In this document: in pieces, positions 35,626-46,155 of the stretch | Layout of the letters: every line of letters starts with the position of its first letter | How positions within the stretch are numbered: the stretch's first letter is position 1 | Translations under genes and position numbers: made by a program | Origin: Karstenula rhodostoma CBS 690.94 | Taxonomy: Eukaryota; Ascomycota; Dothideomycetes; Pleosporales; Didymosphaeriaceae | Direction: 5' to 3' | Length of the DNA stretch: 64,000 nucleotides | NCBI GenBank assembly: GCA_010093485.1 | Contig: MU001500.1 | Coordinates: 1,312,198-1,376,197 of the forward strand | Notes under the pieces: model-generated | Told to the model about the DNA's origin: nothing | Database searches by the model: none | The model's input: the letters and a program-made list of their open reading frames with translations, nothing else

Positions 35626-35852
35626 GGTGTCCTTGTTACTGAACACCAAGAGGCGTGGGATAAGGGCAAAGGGGGTGGATGGAGCTGATGGAGTTGCAGC
35701 TTTGCATCTATCACAGCACTTCACAAGTTCAGTTGCGGAGGTCTGCCGCACGGACGTCCAAGACTTTTCGGGTGAGACCGCCAGAAAAAGTCGCGCTCGA
35801 CATGGTCGACCATTAAATTCTCGGCCGAATACCAGTTGACTGAGCCAGCGAC

Positions 35853-36660
35853 ATGTCGAAGCGGAACAGCGAGGGCGAGGTCCTGTCCAACAAGCTCGCT
35901 GTCGGCCTTGCAAAATTCCAGCAACAGCAATTTGCCGCCTTGTTTGGAGACAGCGCGCCTCCAGCAGCAGAGTCACATGACACGCAACCAGTTGAGCAGG
36001 CCAGCACTGCAGACCTCAAAGGAGACGGAGACGACGAATCGTGCGTAGCCCGGTCAATGCGAGCTTGCATAGCATCAGGCTGACGGTAGGTGTAGGTTCG
36101 GGCTCGGTGCGATAGTTCCCAAGGATGTGCGGGATGGCAGCTTCATTAACCGCATGCCAACCTCACATGAGAGGCTACTCGAGAACCTGATAGGCAAGAA
36201 AGCTGCCAAAGCCCACCTGGCTTCGAAACAGAAACATGCTGCCACAGTGAAGCCGCAAAACCCTGTAAAGCCCACGCCGACCAAAGAAGAAAGCGACGAA
36301 GAGGAGGGGCGATCAGCTTCGTTCAAATCCAAGCGCCAGAGACGCGCCAATCCACCATTAGCCAAGCAGGAGGAGAGCGACGACGAGGACGAGGAATCAA
36401 GGGCCTTGAGTGTCCGCTCAAAGAAACTCAAAACCAACCCACAGTCCCCAGAAATAGGAGAGAAGGACGAAGCTATGGCCAATGGACCAGAAGACGAGCT
36501 TGTCGAGGAGAAGGCCGAGGATGTCAAGAAACATAAGCCAGTATCACGCCCACCCAAGGCCAAGCCAACGAGCTACCTGGATGAGATTCTCGGCGAGAAA
36601 GCCAAGAAAAAAAATAAGAAGAAGAAAGTGGAGGGCGTCAATGAGAAGACAGACGACTGA
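35853..36660 (+). CDS. Small charged protein, DUF3245-like
   Basis: Exons are 35853-36040 and 36096-36660 with a 55-nt intron, giving 250 aa. The N-terminal part is helical and Gln-rich (LAKFQQQQFAALFG). The junction forms FGLGAIVPKDVRDGSF, followed by ERLLENLIGKKAAKAH, which I recall as the conserved core of a fungal family of unknown function (DUF3245); that name should be checked. The rest alternates acidic (SDEEEG, SDDEDEES) and basic blocks and ends in a Lys-rich tract (KAKKKNKKKKVEG), which suggests a nuclear or nucleolar protein. It shares a short bidirectional promoter with succinyl-CoA ligase beta. Confidence 0.75.
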
Positions 36661-36840
36661 ACTCATGTCCCGAGTATAGTCGACGAGCCGACGAACAGTG
36701 TGAATGATACCCAGCATAGTTGAATATAACTTTGTACAGACATTCCGACCGGCATGCTGGAGACCTCTTGTGTTGACAACTTGCTAACCGTGGGAAAGCC
36801 GAAGACCTTGAGGTTCAATTGCTTACAGATGCTGCTAGCC

Positions 36841-38144
36841 TTACTCTCGAACAATCAAGCTCGCCATACCCATGCCTGTTCCAATACACTTGCTCAACAC
36901 ACCAACCTGCTTGTCCGTCCTCGCCATCTCATGCAACAAAGTAGCCAGCATCCTGCCGCTGGTCGCGCCCAGCGGATGTCCCAACGCAATAGCTCCTCCA
37001 TTGGGGTTTATCCTGTCCATGTTGTTCTCCAGCCCCAGTTTCCGAATGCAGTACAGCGCCTGGCTTGCAAACGCCTCGTTGATTTCCCAGATATCCACTT
37101 CTTCCTTCTTGACACCCGTGTACTCCAGTAACGCCGGGATAGCCCGCGCAGGCCCAACCCCCATCTCATCTGGCGAGCACCCAACCACCTGCGAGCCGGC
37201 GAACTTGCCGATGATGTGCGATGTTAGTCCAAGCTCAGCCGCGGTCGAGCGGCGCATCATGAGTGCAGCAGAAGCGCCGTCGGACACCTGACTGCTGTTT
37301 CCTGCCGTGCTTGTACCGTCGCTCTTGAACGCTGGCTTCATCGTGCCCAGTTTCTCGACCGTGGTACTTGGCCGAATGCCATCGTCCTGGGTAACTGTGA
37401 TCTCTTTCTCGCTCTCCGGAACCTCAGGGTCAATCCACCTCGTAGTGACAGGAACAATCTCTTTCTCGAAGAAACCCGACTCCCTCGCCTTTGCCGCGCG
37501 CTTGTGCGACTCGGTCGCAAACGCATCCTGGTCTGCGCGGTTCACGCCGTACCTTTCCGCCACGTTTTCGGACGTGATGCCCATGCTCATGATGCAGTCT
37601 CTTGCCTCTTTCACGGGCGACTCCTTCATCTCCTTCCATAGCTCCGTGGGAATAGCCCTGCTGCCGTAGTTGCGGGTCATGCTCTCCATGCCGCCACCGA
37701 TACCAACGTCGATCTGCCCGACGGCAATTGCATTCGCAATATGTGTTATGGCAGTAAGACCGGATGCGCAAGCGCGGTTCGCCGTGCTGAACGATGTGGT
37801 GGTGGGGATGCCGACGTGGTTAGCGGCCATGCGGCCTGCTTTCGAGCCGCCGAGTTCGGACAGGACGGTGCCAATGCAGACATCGTTGATTTTCGACGGG
37901 TCGAGGTTGGGGAACTTGGTGATGGTGGCTTTCAGGACCTAGGATTGTCGGTACTTGGCTGAGGCGGCGCAGCAGAGTGGAGGGCAGCGGTACGTACAGC
38001 AGCGAGCAGCTCATGGTCGTATGCGTCTCTTAGGCCGCCCTTCTTTGCTCTGGTGACAGGCGTTCGGAGAGCCGAGAGGAAGACGACATCGTGGGGCTTC
38101 TTTTGCAAAATGTTCTTGACGCCTTTTTGCACAAAGCCAGCCAT
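36841..38144 (-). CDS. 3-ketoacyl-CoA thiolase (acetyl-CoA acyltransferase)
   Basis: Thiolytic cleavage step of fatty-acid beta-oxidation. Exons are 37998-38144 and 36841-37938 with a 59-nt phase-0 intron, giving 414 aa. Start MAGFVQKGVKNILQKKP. Catalytic residues are all present: the nucleophile Cys in NRACASGLTAI (about residue 104), His in GGAIALGHPLGATSG (about 366), and the second Cys in KCIGTGMGMAS (about 400). Also GGMESMTRNYGS and EINEAFASQ. The C-terminus (IVRE) is not a PTS1, and I see no classical PTS2 nonapeptide at the N-terminus, so localisation is uncertain: peroxisomal by family, or mitochondrial or cytosolic by signal absence. Confidence 0.92.
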
Positions 38145-38703
38145 GATGGCAGGTGTGAATGCAACAATACAACGCCAATTGCACTAACAAGAGAGAAGAA
38201 AGCGAGGCGGAACAAGAGAGGAAAGAGTGTGAGACAAACGACGGAGCCAAGGGCTAAGACAGGAAGAAAATAGGTGGTAGCCGTGCACGAGATGCATGGC
38301 GGCTACGGGCGAGGTTGCTGGAGCTTCGGCAGTGATGCGCGGATAAGACTTGATCCACAGTCGACGTGCGGGGAGAGAAGTGCCGACTAGTCCGCCGAGC
38401 GGCGGCGTTTTCCGCAGCCCAGCACGCGCCACGGAAAACAGCCCTACGCGTCGGATAACAAACATCAGTAGAAAGGGACAGAAACTGACAAAAGCTGATG
38501 GTTCAATTCGTCCAATCTATCAGAGCGAAGAAACGCACGGAAGTGCTTAACCCCGGGGGAGGGTCACGGCTCCCACTCCTTTTCCGCCCCATGCAATATG
38601 CCACCCAACGTGCAATCGTCTCTCATAATCACTCTTACCATCTCGTCTGGACAGATCAAACCCACCGACCGGGGTCGGCATGCGGAAACTCATGGTGGGA
38701 TGC
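38145..38703. other. Intergenic region between thiolase and NTF2
   Basis: About 560 bases: thiolase promoter and NTF2 3' flank. Nothing else recognised. Confidence 0.5.
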
Positions 38704-39417
38704 CTACGCGGCGGGGTATACAAGGCGGAATACGTCGTTCAAGACATACCAGCTTCCGGCTTCGCTCTTGAGCTGGAAAGTCTGAGTGTAGCTCATGGGT
38801 TGCTCCTGTCCATCCACCTGTGCTTCTGTAAGCATCTTCAACCAGATGATGCCCTCCAAAAGGGTATTCGTACCTGCAGAGCGCCGGTAACCATGACGAT
38901 GATACCGTCTTCGGCCGAGGGCTGTGCATCTTTGGTGGCGACCTTGTGAATGACCTGGTTGAAGGGGAGGTTCTGAGCGCATCAGCATCCGCGTTGTGGT
39001 ACGCGTTCGAAGTGCATACCGTGAGCTTCTCGACGATGCCGTCCGCACCCTGGACAGGCTGCTGCTCGAACGTGAGCATCGACTGCGGGCGCTACATAGG
39101 GTCAGCCATGCTATCCGAGAACCGAAGAGGGGACCGCCATACGTAAAGCGCCTTCAGAGCGGGGCGGTTCTTGTCAAAGGTGTCATAGTAGAAGTCGACG
39201 AATTGCTCTGACGAACATCGTTAGCGTTGCGGTCGGGGCAGCGTCGTGGCAACGTGGCAGGCATAGAGGGTCGCAAGGCATCGCAGGAAGTCTCGGGGCT
39301 GGTTACCGGCAATCGTCTGGAACTCTGGGTCAATGTCAGTCGATTGCTGCAAGTGTTTACAGGCGCGGGGCCCCTTGGCGGAGGGGTGTATGCGCTTGAC
39401 GTCTTACCGGCTGCCAT
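38704..39417 (-). CDS. ntf2: Nuclear transport factor 2 (NTF2)
   Basis: Imports Ran-GDP into the nucleus by binding Ran and FxFG nucleoporins. Six exons on the minus strand: 39408-39417, 39307-39324, 39143-39207, 39020-39091, 38874-38972 and 38704-38817, giving 125 aa, exactly the usual NTF2 length. The assembled start is MAAEFQTIAEQFVDFYYDTF, followed by RPALKALYRPQSMLTFEQQP, then VQGADGIVEKLTNLPFNQV, VMVTGALQVDGQEQP and WYVLNDVFRLVYPAA. Every junction is in frame with normal GT/AG sites. Exon 1 contributes 10 nt and exon 2 only 18 nt, so automated gene calls are likely to miss the N-terminus. Confidence 0.93.
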
Positions 39418-39988
39418 TTCGACGGTGCAGGTCTGGGATTAAGGGAGAGTGTGTGGGACGGGTCGTGTGGGAGGGGCGCGCGCGCAGATTTTCAAGAGTT
39501 GCTCGGGTTGTCGTCGTCAGGCTGTTGCGCTGGGGTGTTAGGCACATCGTGGTGGGGCAGCTTTCATCGGCCCGTTCTTTGTTCCGCGGCCAATTTCTTT
39601 CTTTCCTGCATCTCGGCTCAAGCCCCGTCAATCCTCAATCCTCAATCCTCAACCCTCAACCATTTGAACGCCTTGTGGTCACCGCTAATAGCTTGGTCGC
39701 ATGCGGATCACAGTTCAAGTCGATTCCAAAATATAGTGTAAGTCAACGTCCACACCGCACGCGCCCTCCTATGATGATAAACCATTCTATAACTTCTGAG
39801 TTTTCGATGAAGTTTCAAACAAGCATGTCAAGCTCAACAATCTGAGACGATTTCCCTTCAACACTTGTATTTCGATGCTATGCGAACTTCCGCTGATAGC
39901 ATATAGAACAGTGCTCACGCAAAGCCCTACCTGAGGCTGCTACGCAACCGCGTCTACCTTCGCCTTCTATTTAATCCCGTACTTGTCA
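39418..39988. other. Intergenic region between NTF2 and the reductase gene
   Basis: About 570 bases with NTF2 promoter and the 3' flank of the reductase. Contains a short heptamer repeat at 39628-39661. No gene seen. Confidence 0.5.
39628..39661. repeat. Heptamer repeat TCAAYCC
   Basis: Three TCAATCC units, then TCAACCC and a partial unit, head to tail, about 210 bases upstream of the NTF2 start. Confidence 0.8.
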
Positions 39989-41121
39989 TCATAGACCCTT
40001 TGCCTGGAACGACTTGACCGTATCAACGATGCTCTCCTCGAACGTCTTATACTTCAATCCAAGTACTTGGACACTGCGCTCGTTGTCGAAGGAGAAATAA
40101 TTCTTGATTCCCCCCTCGGGATAATCACCTCCTGGCGTGGATTCGGTAGGTAGGTCCCTGAACTGCGGGAAGTGCTTCTTAACGATCTGCCCAATCTCCT
40201 TGTTTGAGAAGTGGCCGGCCAAAGTGAAGAAACGCTTGTTGGCTGCCTCTTCCTTCTCCGCCGCTGCGACGTGAGCCTCAGCGACGTCTCGTACATCGAC
40301 CCACATATGCACACCGGTAGCTGCAATTTCGTCTTTCCACTTGCCTTGTACGGCTGCTAAAATACGCTGGTTCGATGTGTTGAGGCTGTCCAAACTATCG
40401 AGAGCGTGAATCTGTCCCATTGTGTTAGTGACTGTGCATGACGTGCAACGTAGACTGTCACTTACGATTGGCCCGAAGACTAACGGCGGATTGACTGTTG
40501 CGATAGTGAAAGTGGGCTTTTCCTTCTCCAAGAATTCCCACGCTGCCTTCTCAGCAAAGGTTTTCGAGGCCCGGTATCCTGCCTGGGGGCTCTCTAGCGC
40601 CTCTTCGTGCGTTATAGGATTCCAGTCTTCCTCCGAGTAGACATGGCCTGGCCAATTGCCTTTGCCGGGATTGACAATGGCCGCAAAAGATGATGTTATC
40701 ACCACACGCTTGACCGAAGGAGCTGACGTTTTGATCGACTTCAATATGCCCGTGGTGCCAATGACTGCAGGGTCAAGAAGGTCCTGGCTGGTCAGCTGCA
40801 AAGCTCACTTTCTTGCTGGCCTGCACTCACTTTCTGCACATCTGTTACATTAAAATGAAACGGGCTCGCTGTATGCAACACGGCCTCGAAGGGCGGGTCT
40901 GATACCACCGCCTTGTCGAAGGCGCCTTCCTGTGCAATATCTGGCACGATGGCGAAGCTCAGCTGGCCGCTGTCTACGGCGCTTTTATTGTCGGCCTCGA
41001 TCTTGTCGGCCTTCTCCTGTGTGCGCACCGTAGTAACAACAGAATGTCCTCGCTTTAACAGCACATCCAAGGTATGGGCAGCGATGAAGCCGCTTCCGCC
41101 AGTGAGCAGGACTCTGGTCAT
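39989..41121 (-). CDS. NAD(P)-dependent epimerase/reductase (extended SDR, aldehyde/flavonol reductase type)
   Basis: Cytosolic oxidoreductase of the dihydroflavonol-4-reductase/methylglyoxal-reductase-like group in fungi. Exons are 40831-41121, 40466-40783 and 39989-40411, giving 343 aa. The N-terminus has the Rossmann motif TRVLLTGGSGFIAAH. The active-site Tyr-Lys is in GYRASKTFAEKAAWEF (about 165), with the upstream Ser in RVVITSSFAAIVNP. For intron 1 I chose the acceptor giving VTDVQKDLLDPAVIGTTGIL (47 nt, with a TGAC branch site); the nearer AG would make a 35-nt intron. Substrate is not deducible. Confidence 0.9.
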
Positions 41122-41711
41122 GGTTGCGAATGTGAATGTTACAGACGGTATCGAGTGTAGAGAAGCAGAGCAGGAAACAGAGAAACTGACGACAGCGTGG
41201 ACATGATGTCGCCATCCTTTATGTACTAGCTGCGGGGCAAGAGCAACCGAATCGACCTTCGGATATAGCTCCAACCTCCTTGATGCTTATCAAACACCTG
41301 TGACGAATCTCTGATGACGGTAGGATTTATCTCCGACATACTGCCTAGGTACCGGTATCGCTAGTTGTGGTATGTGTGTCTGTACCACCATGTCTTCCAT
41401 CCGACGTTTCGGGTGGCGACTCATTTACGCAACAGAACCGCGCTTAGAGAGCTCAAGTATGTAGGCACGGGCAGCGCACCCTGACGTGCATGAGGGCTGT
41501 GCGAGTAAGACGAATGACCACTGCTCCCCTAGACTAGCTGACATGCCAAATAGGAAGAATGTCAAGCTGAACATAGCTGCGCGGAGCTGCGGCGGGGCAA
41601 TGTGGTGGAAGCGGTGGTGGGGCAAATGAGGGGCGAAAGGGTCTTCGCAACTCGGATTCGATCTCTTATCCCATACCCTCGTTATCATCAGTATCCAAGG
41701 CTCAATCCCAC
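41122..41711. other. Divergent intergenic region
   Basis: About 590 bases of shared promoter DNA between the reductase (minus) and the MetE-like gene (plus). No ORF of interest. Confidence 0.5.
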
Positions 41712-43110
41712 ATGTCTGCTGTTAAGAGGAACCCGCCCTTCAGGGCTGAACACGTCGGGTCGTTGCTTCGCCCGCAAGAGCTCGTGCAGAAGCGGTACGA
41801 TGTCGCTGATGGCAAAGCACCGGCATCGGAGCTAGTCCCGCTGGAAGACAAGCTCATCGAGGAAGTGATTAAGACGCAGAAGGATGCAGGACTCCACGTT
41901 GTGTCCAGTGGTGAATACACTAGGTATTTCATGCATTTCTCCTAGCGCGAAGACCAAACCCAGAAACTGACCAGCATGGTACCAGACACATGTTCTGGGG
42001 CACTTTCTTCGAAGAGCTCAATGGCATGAGGGAGCTGCAACTCGGGGTGCTGAAGGGCTACGATGCGGATATGTTCCGGCCGTATGCACCTGACGTCAAA
42101 TCGTTCTTCGAGTCGAAGGCAATTCCAAACCAGGTTACGGTATGCACGGGCAAGATTTCCCATCCTGGACATTCGAGCAACCAGCGCGAGGTCGACATTA
42201 TGAAGAAGTTGGTGCCCGAAAGCGAATGGAAGAACATCAAGATCACGGTGATTTCCCCCTCGTGGTACCACTTCCGATACAAGACTGGACGAGCCTACCC
42301 GAAAGACGTGTATGCCAACGATGAGGAATACTTTGAGGATGTAGCGAAAGCATACCAGGAAGAGCTGAAGTTCTTGCACGGTCAGGGGATCAGGAACATA
42401 CAAATCGATGACCCGAACCTCGCCTACTTCTGCTCCGAGGCTATGTTGGAAGGCTGGGCAGCCGACAAGGGCAATGATAAGACCGCAGATGAGATGCTTG
42501 ATGCATACGTCAAGTTCTACAACAAGTGCTTTGAGAGACCGGAGGACATGCATCTCGGTATTCATTTGTGCCGTGGAAACTACGTTGGCAGCCGCCACTT
42601 TTCCGAGGGCGCCTACGACAAGATTGCGAAGAAACTCTTCCAGGTAAATGGCGCATCTTCAATGAAGAGCTTCGTGTCTGACGTTCTGTAGGACCTCAAC
42701 GTCGACACGTACTATCTCGAATATGATACGCCGCGCGCCGGTGGCTTCGAGCCATTAGCACACCTGCCCAAGAACAGTACGTCAAGACGACCTCCCATGG
42801 GTTACAATCGAGTGGATCATGGGAAAGTGACTAAACTCGGACAGAGAATGCCGTCTTGGGTGTTGTAACCTCAAAATTTCCTGAGCTCGAAAACAAAGAC
42901 GAGATGGTTGCTCGCGTGAACCAAGCAGCCGACTTCGTCGCGAAGGGCACCGGCCAATCCAAAGAAGATGCACTACAGCAACTTTGCGTCAGTCCGCAGT
43001 GCGGTTTTGCAAGCCACGCTGAAGGCAACGCGTTGGGATATGAAGACATGCGGAAGAAGCTACAGCTCGTCCGGAGCATCGCGGATACACTCTGGCCCGG
43101 ACAACAGTAA
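41712..43110 (+). CDS. MetE-like (cobalamin-independent methionine synthase C-terminal) protein
   Basis: Stand-alone catalytic-half homologue of MetE, member of the UROD/MetE-like barrel superfamily. Exons are 41712-41923, 41986-42643, 42692-42776 and 42845-43110, giving 406 aa against about 760 for full MetE. Start region FRAEHVGSLLRPQEL and SSGEYTRHMFWGTFFEEL match the fungal short-form family; IQIDDPNLAYFCSEAM is the conserved barrel strand. Candidate zinc ligands are the His and Cys in GIHLCRGNY (about 264), the Glu in YYLEYDTPR, and a Cys in LCVSPQCGFAS (about 366). Zinc chemistry with a thiol acceptor is therefore plausible, but whether it makes methionine is unknown. Confidence 0.88.
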
Positions 43111-43302
43111 TTCATGGAACGCATGTCAGGAGAATTGGGACATTTCCATATGAGAGATGAAGTGGCCTGAACGCCCTGGAGCCGAGAAGTCCAGAGGCTT
43201 CATGTTTAAAGCTTAACCTACTACGCAGAGAGGAAGATAGCTTTGATCTCAACATCAAACACTAAACGAAGATAGTGTAACCATGCACAAGCAAACAAAA
43301 GT

Positions 43303-44994
43303 TCACTTTCCAACGTCCCGCTCCTCCTTCATCAGCGCGAACCAATCAATCATCGTTCGACCCTCATTGACCACCATAGGATACTCTTCTTTCAAGCCCC
43401 TAGCCTTTATGTTCTGCAAGGTCAAATGCTCGTTGGTCACGGTGACTCCATCACAGTCATCACCGTGCACGCTGCATTTCAAGACGCTACCTCCGGTCTT
43501 TTTGGTTTCCTCTTCGTTGCTTTCTTTGTTGTGGTCGTTGAACGCTGCGTTCAGGGCAAGACTGGCAGCTTTCATACTGTCTGAGCGGGCGCGACCAATC
43601 CGACTCGCAGTCTTCTGTCGTGCCTGAACTAGGTCGAGCATCGATGGACCGGGGAGATCCTTGTGAATGGAAGCGCTGCGGGACGAGACATCTACGATGG
43701 TGAGCACCTAATTTGCTGAAACCCGAATGAGCTTGCTTACTTGAGACAACCTTGGGCTTGCTACCTGCAAGGAAGAGACCACTCGAAACTCGCGAGAGGG
43801 GGCGAGACGGCGGGCGAGGGAGCGTATTGTTGAGTTCAGCCAGGGAGTTACCGCTTGTAACACGAGAAATAGGACGCGACTGCGACTGAGGGAGTATGTT
43901 ATTGAGTTCTGCCAGTGAGATACTGCTCGTAACTCGGGAAACAGGACGAGACGGCTGCTGATTGCGTACGTTGTTCAAGCTGCTAAGGTATGAATTGACC
44001 GCGTGTGGGTTCAGAAGTTCTACGCTTGTCAGCCACTCTAGCCCATAGCTTTCCTATAATTCGCTGACTCACCCGGGTGTTTCTCCTGTAGTGCGAGAAG
44101 TCCCTCGATAACGGGTCCCTGCTCCAACAACGTCTGCATCCGAGAGGTAGACGCCACGGTACCGAATGGAGCTGGCGACAACGCGTGTGATGCCCAAGGC
44201 TTCGGCGTGTTCGCTCTCGATTGTGTCGGCGTTCCTCGGTGAGAGCCAGGTGCGGACTGAGCCAGAAACATAGCACGATCATTGTAATGGCCCTTCGCTT
44301 CGTTCTTAGTGACCTCAAGGTGGAAGCGGCCCTGCGACCATTCCACAGACTCATCACTTTGTGTGGCTACGTGCGGTTAGTATAGATCGACATATGTGAC
44401 ATGCGCGCTTGTCACTGGCCTACGCCTTCAAGTGCACGCCAACTTTCTCTCCACCTTCTACTCACGATTTACTCCATAATCTGACTGCTTCAAGCCTTGG
44501 ATCCCGTCTGTCCGGGCTCCAAACGCGCCAGTGCCAGCATCTTCTTTCTTCTCTTTCTCTTGGTCCTCCCAGGTATGCACCATGCTCCGGTGCAGTGCGG
44601 CAACTTCAGGCTCATAGCGAACGCCAGGCACACCGCCTGGGCGGAACGGCGGCGCGGTGTCGACAGTCGTACCGACGATGTGGATGCCTTTTTTGGTCGC
44701 AAACGGAATTGGCTCCACAGGAACCCCGACTGTCGAGTACATGTAATGTCCGCGGTACCAGTAGGCGATTCCGGTCTCGATCGGGTGGATGCCGTAGAAT
44801 CCGGAGATGTTTACTTCCATGCCTTTGGCCTTTTTGGCGCCAGAAGGAAGGCTCTTGGCCATGATGTAGACCTTGCGGGCACTCGGGGTTGGGGTTGGGG
44901 CAGGCGATGGGGCAGGGGTTGGGGACGATATGACTATCGTAGGCCCCGACGTGGGAATGTACTTACGCAGTCGAAACCCATCATGGGACTCCAT
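43303..44994 (-). CDS. Orphan protein with 24-residue tandem repeats
   Basis: Four exons on the minus strand: 44466-44994, 44073-44366, 43741-44019 and 43303-43691, giving 496 aa; splice phases all agree. I recognise no family. Residues 18-38 are Pro/Thr/Ala-rich (PTPAPSPAPTPTPS). Residues about 50-120 look globular (ISGFYGIHPIETGIAYWYRG, then VPVEPIPFATKKGIHIVGTT). The middle is disordered. Residues 299-360 hold nearly three copies of a 24-residue unit SRVTSxxSLAELNNxLP, with half a unit before them. The C-terminal part has DLVQARQKTASRIGRARSDS and CSVHGDDCDG, and ends in a helical segment (MIDWFALMKEE). Function unknown; a scaffold or regulator with repeated short binding motifs is a guess. 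Confidence 0.7.
43763..43948 (-). repeat. Coding tandem repeat, 72-bp units
   Basis: Encodes the 24-residue repeats of the orphan protein (residues 299-360). Two full units and one partial unit; the peptide is better conserved than the DNA. Confidence 0.85.
44885..44924 (+). other. G-quadruplex-prone tract (six runs of four G)
   Basis: Six GGGG runs at 44885-44888, 44891-44894, 44897-44900, 44909-44912, 44915-44918 and 44921-44924, with loops of 2-8 bases. It is the template strand of the orphan minus-strand gene, where it encodes the Pro/Thr/Ala-rich segment. Confidence 0.85.
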
Positions 44995-45806
44995 CGTGAC
45001 CGTGCTTAGTGGCTGTGAGAGGCGGCGGCCAGGTTGAAAAGGTTTCGACAAACGAAAGAGCTTGGCACCTGCCCGTCAAGTTGCTGAGGTAATGAGGTGA
45101 AGGACGCCGACAGGCTCTGTCACGTACGGCTCAAACATGCCCTTCACCCAGCAAGTTGGCCTCGCATATATCGACAGCTTGTGTGTACTTTGGAGCTAAA
45201 GTGTCAGTCAAAATTGATTCATATGTGTTGCTCCAGCACCTAGATACTATATCAAGTATCCATATGATGGCAGAATAGAACAGCTGCCACCCCCAAGATC
45301 ATGACCCAACTATCGAGCATGTGCTGTTTTCAAGTGTTTTTCTAGGGCCAGCTCTGCCAGCCAACACATCTCAACACATCTATCAAATTGGACAAGATTG
45401 GATTGTACTACATACTCGATGTATATATTGTAGAGATTCACTATGAGGTAGGGTGGCTCAATGAAGTAGGGGGGACAAAAAGGTGTTGTGCTTTGCCAAT
45501 GCGCAAAGGGACCAAAAAAGCGGCTAACCTCGATGTATATATCACATAAACAATGCATCTGTCGATATTTCTCTGAGCTTAAAAATGATTTGAAGCGCTT
45601 CGCCACCGACTCGCTTCAACCAGAATACCCTAGGCGGCTAAAGAGACGTGTTGATCTGTTTCTGTGCAAACGAAGTCGATGCGAAAGGACCATCATGCAG
45701 AAGCTCACTCGAGACACAGGTATTAGGTAATTTGTATACATTCATGGTATCAAAACATAGCTCCACTAAGTTTCCTCCCCATGGATCAACTCTCTACCTA
45801 TCGCTT
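44995..45806. other. Intergenic region, AT-rich
   Basis: About 810 bases with two copies of a CTCGATGTATATAT motif near 45416 and 45529. No supported gene; the short ORFs lack coding character. Confidence 0.45.
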
Positions 45807-46155
45807 CTACTGGCGGCCAGAAGATGTGCCGTCCTCGGGGCCAGGAAGACCTTCGTCATCCTCAGGCTCGGCATAAGTACCGCCCTGCTTTGTAGCACCG
45901 CGAGTGCGGCTGTCGATTATGTTGAAACTGTCGATGGCGTCTTTCTCATCACGCTCTGTATTTCGTAAGCGTATGTCAACGTATACATATATAGATATAC
46001 CTACCGAGCTGTTCATCTGAGTCGGCGTTCCCAAAACCGTACGGGTCCTCTACGGGAGCTTCGTCGCGCTGGACAGGAATTGTGCTCTGGCCGGTACGGC
46101 TGGCGTAGTCATTGTCGCTGGCATCACCGGCGGGCATCTGCTCGTTCGAAGACAT
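45807..46155 (-). CDS. Small acidic protein of unknown function (99 aa)
   Basis: Exons are 46005-46155 and 45807-45955 with a 49-nt intron (GTAGGT donor, CAG acceptor), giving 99 aa. The start is MSSNEQMPAGDASDNDY. The protein is acidic and hydrophilic throughout (EDPYGFGNADSDEQL, then ERDEKDAIDSFNIIDSRTRG, ending in AEPEDDEGLPGPED), with no hydrophobic core. It is probably disordered. The intron restoring a longer frame on both sides supports a real gene. I know no family for it. Confidence 0.55.

Noticed and set aside
40796..40830. 35-nt intron in the reductase gene
   Set aside because: Too short for a fungal intron; the next AG gives 47 nt and the family-typical sequence DLLDPAVIG.
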